A model generated the notes under the pieces. That model did no database searches and was not told where the DNA came from. It saw only the letters and a program-made list of their open reading frames with translations. This document shows, one piece after another, positions 56,890-64,000 of a stretch of DNA of 64,000 nucleotides (positions are counted from its first letter, which is position 1; each line of letters starts with the position of its first letter). The stretch lies in assembly GCF_000003815.2 (NCBI RefSeq), contig NC_049983.1, positions 10,855,482 to 10,919,481 of the forward strand. The letters are read 5' to 3'. The translations under genes and the position numbers were made by a program. Source of the DNA: Branchiostoma floridae (lineage: Eukaryota; Chordata; Leptocardii; Amphioxiformes; Branchiostomatidae).

Positions 56890-58376
56890 ATAGGCCTGCA
56901 GGCCGCTTTTCATTGAGGTCATGAGGGAAGAGGAAGGGGTCATGTAAGCAACAGATAGCAAAGATACAGATTACAGGATGTAGTCCTACTTAATCTTTAA
57001 ACATAAATTGATATACTTGCACACACAAAAGCACATTACATGTTGAAGGTTAGTGTGGTCTCAACCAAACCAAATATTTTCATAAGGCCGCAGCGAGTAA
57101 TCTTTATGGATGACACCATTGGCAGACTAAATCTAATGTCAACGTGCAAAAAAGATGGGTAAAATAGATAGTCTGATAGATAGACCATAAGGCTTGTAAT
57201 GATAAGTGAAGCGACAGATCATATATTAAGGAAAAGGACGAAGTGACACTAGTGTGGTAGTCTGGCACATATGATATATATCGATATATCAACTACATTC
57301 AAGGTTACCCCCTTCCCCCAAAACTTCCTTTTGTAGCCTTTTCTTGTCGTGTTGGCAATCTCCACAATGTTCCTTCAAAATCAGACAAAAATGAATGCGT
57401 GCGCTGATGTTATCCAAAGAATTTACTTCTTGTGGCCTGACCTATATAACTTATGTTGCGGCCTTGCCACGTTAATCATACATAATGATATAATAGATGT
57501 GTACCACCGAACTAACCGAGCCGGTTTTCACACGTCACCGTCTGTAACGTTACACCCCATCGGCCATTTTGTTTTGGTGTGACATCACCCATACCTGCCT
57601 GAGGATACGCAGACATTGAATAGAAACAGTCGTGTAAACGATAAGACTCCTTCCAATGTGTCTTACGTCGTTCGAGCTAAAGTTAAGACGACGTCTCTCC
57701 TGTTAGCGACCGGTCAAAGTTTAAAGTAACCTGAAGTGTTCAACATCAACCGGTCCACGTTAAGTAGGTAAGTGCTACATTTTCAAGTTGATATGGTCAG
57801 GACTTTTTACTTTTAGAACGAGTGAAAGACTTTTAATCGCTATTTGGTTACACCGCATTCAAGGCTCGTTCTCATCTAAATGTAAAAATGCTGTCGCCTG
57901 ACTTGATATGGAGCAAATCATAGACAACATCACTAGTTCCTTCGTTTTTCCACGACCCCTGTAATGTTTTACAAAAGATGCACCACAAAATTCATATTGG
58001 TTGATTGCTTGGAAGATTATTATAGCCACGGGTGGGATTTCGCCCCCTAAAAATGGCTGTCGCCTGAGAAGACACAAAGAATTCAAATAGCAGCCAAAAA
58101 CGTAACAATTCAGTTCCTAGAATGATTGTTAGGCAGGTGAAACCAGCTACCCTGGATGTCTAAACTTATCGACGAAACAAGAATCGCTCTTAGGGAGTGA
58201 AACAAGAATCACTACTGTAGGCTACAAAAAAATATTGGACAATACAAGATAATGTTACCGTTACTTCCAGACCAGGGCACGACTTGAAGTCATTATGTGG
58301 CTACAGCTTCACAATGTAACCAGTATATTTTTTATTCTCTGTTAATAATGAGAACATTTATACCTAAGGTACAACA
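56890..58376. other. Spacer between genes E and F, possible distinct F promoter
   Basis: The shared A-E promoter cassette is absent here. Two CCGGT-type sites (gaccggtc near 57708 and aaccggtc near 57746) occur close to a possible donor (tag|gtaagtg near 57770), which could mark a non-coding first exon of gene F. No other gene is seen. Confidence 0.35.
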
Positions 58377-60457
58377 ATGGTAACCAGTGAAGGAAACAAA
58401 GTCGTGGTCGTGAGTTGGCGTCAAGATGATCATCCCTCAAGAGTAGCAGACAGACGGCCATCTCCTTTCTTTATTTGTGCAGCAATGTTTACAACCGTAT
58501 GCTTTTCGCTCTCAATGTTCTGGGGGTAAATGATTATCATAACCATCTATAAAGTATTAGTAATAAATATATATATATCACTTTACGATCAGTTTTGATT
58601 TTTGTCCATTTGTGGCCTTTGTAGATGTGGGTAGAGTATGATACTATTTTATTTACTGCGATTATCAAACATTTAACTAGTATCTTCATCATATATACCG
58701 AACATCTTAATTGATCTATAAATTGTTTAGGTTTTCTATTTGTGAACAAATCTAACAAACAACGCATTTTGAGAAAACCTACCTATGCATTGCCTACATG
58801 GTACATTTCTTTTAATCATTAGTGCAACGTTGGAGGGTATACCACAATTCCTACCATATGCGATGCGGAACAAAACTGACCTCCATTCCGGTGCGATCCA
58901 TACTGATGCGAGGTTTTCCAGGCCCACCCTGGACTTTGGGAAGTTGGCACCAGATTCTAATTGGACATTCAGCGAAGAAGCCTTTGCGAAAGTTAGGTCA
59001 GTACTTGGAACCCATTTAGTAAAACCATTTAGCCCACAACTACTGTATCTTCAATGCAGTATCTCTGATAGGCAAGAAGAAAAAAAACGTTTACATGTCC
59101 CATTAACTGGCAATGCTTGTACACCGTTTCTCTCCCATGCAAACTATGGGGTATATAACCTGAATCATAACGAGTTTGATGAAAGATCCGCCATGTGTAA
59201 AATAAGAATGAGTGCGCACCCATTAGAAATATAAAGGGGTCGCTATAGAAAGCTACCTGTACACGATAGATTATGTAAATATTGCTCAATGAATGCAGTG
59301 GAAAATGAAACGCACTTCATTAGTCAGTGCCCTTACTACGAGGCCCACAGAAACAGATTATATCAAAACATGATTTTGCAAATAAACTCACAATTCTATA
59401 ACACATCATAACTTGATTACATACTAATTTGTGCAGTATTATACTTACGATGATTTCTTTAGGTCAAGACATGATATCATACTTTTTATGCAATTTGCAG
59501 AAGTGCTACAATGAGACTACATCCGGACACTCATACAACGAAGTTGCTGTTAGGAAAACTGCCCAACCAGACAGTCGGTGAGTTTGGCCACTACAACACG
59601 TGTGCTGTCGTGGCCAATAGCGGCATCCTTCTCGGAAGCACATGTGGTGGCGAGATTGATTCCAAGGATTACGTCATACGAATGGATTTACCTTTGATAA
59701 GAGGGTTCGAACAAGACGTCGGCAGCAGGACGAATATGACATTGTTGAACTCCAGCACGCCGAAACGAATCAAGCAGTCTTCACACTTAAAAGATAGAAG
59801 TCAAGACGTATACGAGAATCGCCTAAGGAACATTGAAGGCACTGTGCTAGTGGGAGGCATGCGTTCGAAAAGCGCAATCCGGACGGTGGTGCAATTGTAC
59901 AAACTTTCATTTCTTCTACTTACTACCCGAAAAAGCCAAAAGTCAGGGCTCAACAAGTAAGTTATATTTCTCTTCATACATTAATACGCATTGAAATACA
60001 GCATGCATGGATATAGTTGCAGTTAATTGGGGAGTGAATTTAGGCTTCTGCTGTAATAGATAAAGAGCATCGTGCATTATTGTCATTAAAGCTTAACTGT
60101 ATTGAATAATTTTGTTTAGACCTTTGTTCTTCTAATTTATGATTTTTTTCATTGCACAGGCTTGCGACAAAGTTAGGAAACAAGAAATTTGGTGGAAATC
60201 CTACTCTGGGCCTGGTGACCGTTCTGATGATGACAACATTCTGTGACCACCCTTACTTGTACGGCTTCTTCCCATTCCAAAAAGATGCGAAGAATACATC
60301 TATCCCTTATCACTACTACCCGGGAGACTACATTAAACCTACCATACAGAATGAGGGGGGCCATCATCACATGGCACGAGAATACGACTTTTTTAGGGGT
60401 CTACACAAGCAGGGGGTGCTGAAGATGCAAGTCGGTCCATGTATGAAGAGGAGATGA
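58377..60457 (+). CDS. ST8Sia-like sialyltransferase, divergent array gene F
   Basis: Exons are 58377-58525, 58823-58996, 59501-59956 and 60160-60457, with the same phase-2 layout; the product is 358 aa. The N-terminus is unlike A-E (MVTSEGNKVVVVSWRQDD) but keeps the VSWR motif before the anchor (PFFICAAMFTTVCFSLSMFW). The stem has an NKT and an NWT site. Motif L reads CAVVANSGILLGSTCGGEID, so the usual VVGNSG is VVANSG. Exon 3 is shorter (456 nt) because the Cys-containing stretch between the exon start and HYNTC is reduced. Motif S (FCDHPYLYGFFPF), YHYY, HHMARE and GPC are intact. It is the outgroup of the array and is probably functional. Confidence 0.9.
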
Positions 60458-60705
60458 CCTTGCACGGCCGTAGTACACACCTATGCCATTAGCTTCCAGT
60501 CTTGAGTAGCAAGCAATTCTTCAGTGAGAATTTGACAGCTATTCTTTTGTATTCTGAAAATTATCCTTCCCTTGACAAATGTCATAGCAACAACAAAACC
60601 TTCGGTGCCGATACATCGCATTACCTACAATATCAACTGCGACAAGATAATAGATATCGATGCTATTTCATGACACGATGTTACTTATTCCCAATCCTAA
60701 TAGAT

Positions 60706-60834
60706 TACTGTAAATGCAGAAACTTTCGTGGTGGTTTCCTTGGCATGCTGCCGCGAAGTTAAAACCAACGCGAAATGTCCATTTTTCCGCTACCGCGAAA
60801 TGAAATCTCCGCGAACTTGTATACATTTACAGTA
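60706..60834. mobile_element. MITE with TACTGTAAAT ends, copy 2
   Basis: The start is tactgtaaatgcagaaac and the end is atacatttacagta. Inner blocks gtggtggtttcc, gcgaagttaaaacca and gcgaaatg recall the widespread 'actgtaaatg...gcggtggtttt' marine MITE. Same family as 17676-17825. Confidence 0.7.
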
Positions 60835-61681
60835 TCTTCTATTCAATGATTTTTCATCTGGCCGTTGTATGTTCTTGAATATATGTACGGTCGATAGTCT
60901 ATACAAACGAGTACACATTTAGTCAAGCAAATACAGCACATTACACGAAAAGATTTGCATACGCATTGTCCTTACAACGTTGGTACCTGCACGAAAACGA
61001 CCATCTCTATGATAAATGTTACAACCGCAATTGCTGCAGCTTATACTCTTCACTATCCTGTACTCTGAAATTAAGTTATGATTGTCAAAGGATGTGAGGC
61101 AGGAAACGGAGAATCCGCATGCATATTCAACGACCCTGTTTTAGTTACCTTCGCTTGTATTACGAGACTTCCACACCTCATAAAAGTTGCCTAATAATGA
61201 CGACCTGTAAGACTGACGTATTACAAATGTTTCTCAATGATAATGCATATCTTACGCTGAAAATCGCATTACACCTCGATCTTTGTTTTCCCGACCCCTA
61301 ACCACTTACAAAGCATCATGAATATCCATCCACAATATCTCGAATTATGCTTTCCACAAACAAACAGATACACATGTCAGCTTCGTGACGAAGGCAACGA
61401 TGGCTCCGACTTACGCTACATATATCACGACTATATTTATTTCAATTTTATTCCAGGCACTTGGCCCATATCATATGAACAGTAAAAATGGAAAAAAAAA
61501 CACAATACAGCAATACAAATTATGATGTGTCCAGAATATGCTGTGGATGAAGACATCTGAGTGGAATAAGCGGGAGATGGTGTTGCTTCCAGATGTGGCT
61601 GTACGTTGTATAAATACGTGCGTTATTTCTCTTCTTCTAGACTTAAAAACCATAAAGGGTATAGCATAGTCAAATAGTAAC

Positions 61682-62244
61682 ATATGATGTAATCCATGGG
61701 ATACAAAGTCTAACCGTTTCTATAAGCGATCAAGGAAAGCATCATATCAAATATTCCATCTAGAAATTTGCCCCGTCCTGTTCTAACACAAAGTACATGT
61801 ACAACACAACATGGTCTCTTTTACGCAAATAATTGACTAACTAATCCTTCATGAATATTTGCCAGTTGCTAGCATGCTGTATTAATTCTGGGCACAAAAT
61901 CTAATCGTTTCCAGGTCTCATCAAGAACTACCCACATACCGAATATCAATACAATCCATCTCTAGAGGCGTTCTCAAGTTATGCTGGTCTTTTACATACA
62001 ATAATACATACAAACATAGATACATGCAAATGCTACCCAAAATATAACCATTTTGGCGAAGGTAATGATATCATATGATATAATCCATGGGATACAAATT
62101 CTAACCTCTTCTATAAGCGATCAAGGAAAACATCATATCAAATATTCCATCTAAAAATTTGCCCCGTCCTGCACAAACTTGTACAACAAACATGGCCTCT
62201 TCTACGCAAGTAATTGACTAACTAATCCTTCATGAATATTTGCC
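61682..62244. repeat. Direct repeat (about 180 bp) flanking a dispersed element
   Basis: 61682-61864 and 62072-62244 share the order atgat-taatccatgggatac, ctataagcgatcaaggaaa, catcatatcaaatattccat, tttgccccgtcctg and aattgactaactaatccttc, with about 90% visible identity. Between them, 61867-62063 is the inverse of the insert at 47678-47937. It may be one composite element or a tandem duplication. Confidence 0.75.
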
Positions 62245-62356
62245 ACTCCCTGCAATATCGCACCCGTTTGGTAACAGACAAATTAGATTTGGAGGAAATA
62301 CCTTAGTCCTTTGTCGTTAGCGGCTTATTAAAAAAACGTTATTCGGAATTTTCCCC

Positions 62357-63095
62357 ATGGCAACAGCATCAAAACAACCCGTTGCGGTGAGGTTTTGTCA
62401 TTTTTTTACGGATCTATCCTCATTTCCGGGGATTAGACTTGTCAGAAACCTTTCCATACGAGAGACAAATACGGACGAAATGATCGAAAACGTAGATGCG
62501 GTGGTTACGGAGCCAAAAATGAGCGGCGATTCGGAGGGTTTAAGTCCAGCCAACAAAAAGCAGTCCATCAGGCGGCGGAAAACAGCGCCTGGGCGGCAAG
62601 AGTTGTACGGACGTCCGCCTGAGGATACCCAGTCCAATAAAGAGAGAACAACCATCACAACTCACGTGCACGCTGTAGTACATAATGAACCGTCCTCGCC
62701 ACGGAAGGAAGAAAACAGGCGGCGGAAAACAGCGCCTGGGCGGCAAGAGTTGTACGGACGTCCGCCTGAGGATACCCAGTCCAACGACGTTAGAGAGAGA
62801 ACAACCATCATGACTCACGCTGTAGTACACAAGGAACCGTCCTCGCCACGGAAGGAAGCAAACAAGTGGCGGAAAACAGCGCCTGGGCGGCAAGAGTTGT
62901 ACGGACGTCCGCCTGAGGATACCCAGCCCAACGTTAGAGAGAGAACAACAGTCACGACTCACGCTGTAGTACACAAGGAGCCGTCCTCGCCACGGAAGGA
63001 GGGAGCGAAAGGCACACAGAAAGCGGTGCAAACCTCTTCATCACCAGGTCAAGACGCTGAGTTAGACCAGCTCTATGAAAGTCGAAAGGCAACGG
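62357..63095 (+). CDS. First exon of an unrecognised gene with 49-residue repeats
   Basis: The ATG at 62357 sits in a good start context (ccccATGGc). The frame is open to a donor-like ACGG|GTATGT near 63095; after it the frame turns AT-rich and runs to a stop at 63158. Residues 74 to about 220 are three near-identical 49-aa units (147-bp period, DNA starts at 62574, 62721 and 62868). Each has RRKTAPGRQELYGRPPEDTQ, then RERTT, THAVVH and EPSSPRKE. The units are basic and proline-rich and look disordered, with several SP and TP sites. The first 40 residues are mildly hydrophobic around FCHFFTDLSSFPGIRL. Later exons lie outside or were not found. I do not recognise the family. Confidence 0.55.
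62574..63010 (+). repeat. 147-bp coding minisatellite, three units
   Basis: The string ggcggaaaacagcgcctggg recurs at 62574, 62721 and 62868. The period is 147 bp, so the frame is kept. Small indels of whole codons (after TQSN) keep it open. The third unit ends with a partial fourth start (KEGAKGTQKAV). Confidence 0.92.
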
Positions 63096-63739
63096 GTATG
63101 TTGATTTTTATTTACCCCATCAACATGATTAGTAATTATGATTTAGTACATAATATGTAGTCAGTCGTACATATACGAAATGACGAGTTTTAGTACCGAG
63201 TACCTTGTATTCAACAGTCGGGTACCGGGTATTGACAGTCCGGCATATCAGTAGAAAGGTAGGGCGGTCGACCAAGGACAAAGCAATATATATACATGTG
63301 TGTGTACTTTCCGCAACAGGTATAATTCCGTTGCCGGTAAACGTTAGAACAGTACACTTTGGATTTTTTTCTTAATTTTAAAGGATTTGTTGGCTACATC
63401 ATTCAGGAATAAATGGACGTACGTACGTAAGGACGTTTAGAAACCGGGCAACTTTCTTACACAAAGTCAAATACATTAAGATTATAGCCAGCGAGAGGTT
63501 CAAACTGGTCGCAAACTATCCTTTTTAATGTGTTACATTAGAAAGTCACTAAATTGTAGAATGTCATAAAAATGGCAATTATTGTGTTGTATGTTGCTAA
63601 TAGAATTGAATGAGTCCCAAACTCTTCAAGACGATGTGATTTTCCGATAGATATTAATTTTAGGAAGTAAAAACATACATGCTTCTACCTAGTCTCGCAA
63701 AACCAATTTGAGGTGCCATGTTAAAAAACTTGTCTTGAT

Positions 63740-63970
63740 ATGTGTTGTTTAATATCTTGTGAACAATTGACCGTCTTGGTGTGCACATCGCCTCTCATTT
63801 ATGCCGAAAATATTCACGATGAAGAAAGTGTCTATACGTATAAAAAATGCATGGGTAGAGTCTGCATGGGTGAGTTTTGCAAACACACCTCGCGTAACTC
63901 ACCACAAGTGAAATTCTGCAAAAAGGTTACTGATTATGAATTCATTAATACCTACTCTATTGGAAAATAA
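63740..63970 (+). CDS. Possible small secreted Cys-containing peptide ORF (weak)
   Basis: A 76-codon ORF has a hydrophobic start (MCCLISCEQLTVLVCTSPLIYA) that could act as a signal peptide. An acidic stretch (ENIHDEE) follows, and then a tail with four Cys (KKCMGRVCMGEFCKH and KFCKK). No splice, promoter or family evidence supports it, and AT-rich DNA yields such ORFs by chance. It could also be a later exon of the gene starting at 62357. Confidence 0.2.
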   Translation: MCCLISCEQLTVLVCTSPLIYAENIHDEESVYTYKKCMGRVCMGEFCKHTSRNSPQVKFCKKVTDYEFINTYSIGK

Positions 63971-64000
63971 GCACTCCCTTTTGGAGTTTAGGACCCCTTT

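Larger units (their letters stand above)
60458..62356. other. Spacer after gene F with repeats, no gene seen
   Basis: This stretch contains one MITE (60706-60834) and a duplicated block (61682-62244). The short ORFs have no support. No clear poly(A) signal for gene F was found. Confidence 0.4.

Overview
The window looks like chordate nuclear DNA, most likely a cephalochordate (amphioxus/Branchiostoma). The genes have many introns with GT/AG borders and metazoan orthologues. Repeats are dense: foldback MITEs, hAT-type elements, a CR1-group LINE and microsatellites. The species call is inference from overall character; no diagnostic marker gene is present.

Layout. (1) 1-11.2 kb holds no gene I can support. 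It contains degenerate repeats, foldback elements and one hAT-like MITE with an 8-bp target duplication. (2) 11.29-24.24 kb, minus strand, is a complete ten-exon gene for a cytosolic Nbp35/NUBP1-type Fe-S scaffold ATPase (311 codons). I assembled it from splice sites; its last intron carries a higher-order tandem repeat. (3) 24.55-25.84 kb, plus strand, is ECHS1 (mitochondrial short-chain enoyl-CoA hydratase) in only two exons. It lies head to head with NUBP1 across 314 bp. (4) 27.6-60.5 kb, plus strand, is the main feature: a tandem array of six alpha-2,8-sialyltransferase (ST8Sia-like) genes, here called A to F. Each has four coding exons with phase-2 introns: a signal-anchor exon, a stem exon, a sialylmotif-L exon, and an exon with sialylmotif S, motif III and motif VS. 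A to E also share a duplicated promoter cassette with an AACCGGTT (Grainyhead-type) site, usually a TATA-like box, and a non-coding first exon ending in a GTGAGT donor. (5) 62.36-63.10 kb is a plausible first exon of an unrecognised gene encoding three near-identical 49-residue repeats.

Gene B is broken. Its last exon is split by a 7.8-kb nested insertion at 35237-43033. The insertion consists of a short and a long copy of one TIR element in tandem, each flanked by AATAG. The long copy holds a structured hairpin-repeat array, fragments that look like captured host exons, and an apparently intact 4.66-kb LINE (two ORFs, poly(A), 12-bp target duplication). Gene B stays in frame on both sides, so the hit looks recent.

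Functionally, the array should make Golgi type II membrane enzymes that add sialic acid to glycans. The paralogues differ mostly in stem length and C-terminus, and copy A is a patchwork of its neighbours. NUBP1 (Fe-S cluster assembly) and ECHS1 (fatty-acid and branched amino-acid oxidation) are housekeeping neighbours that probably share a bidirectional promoter.
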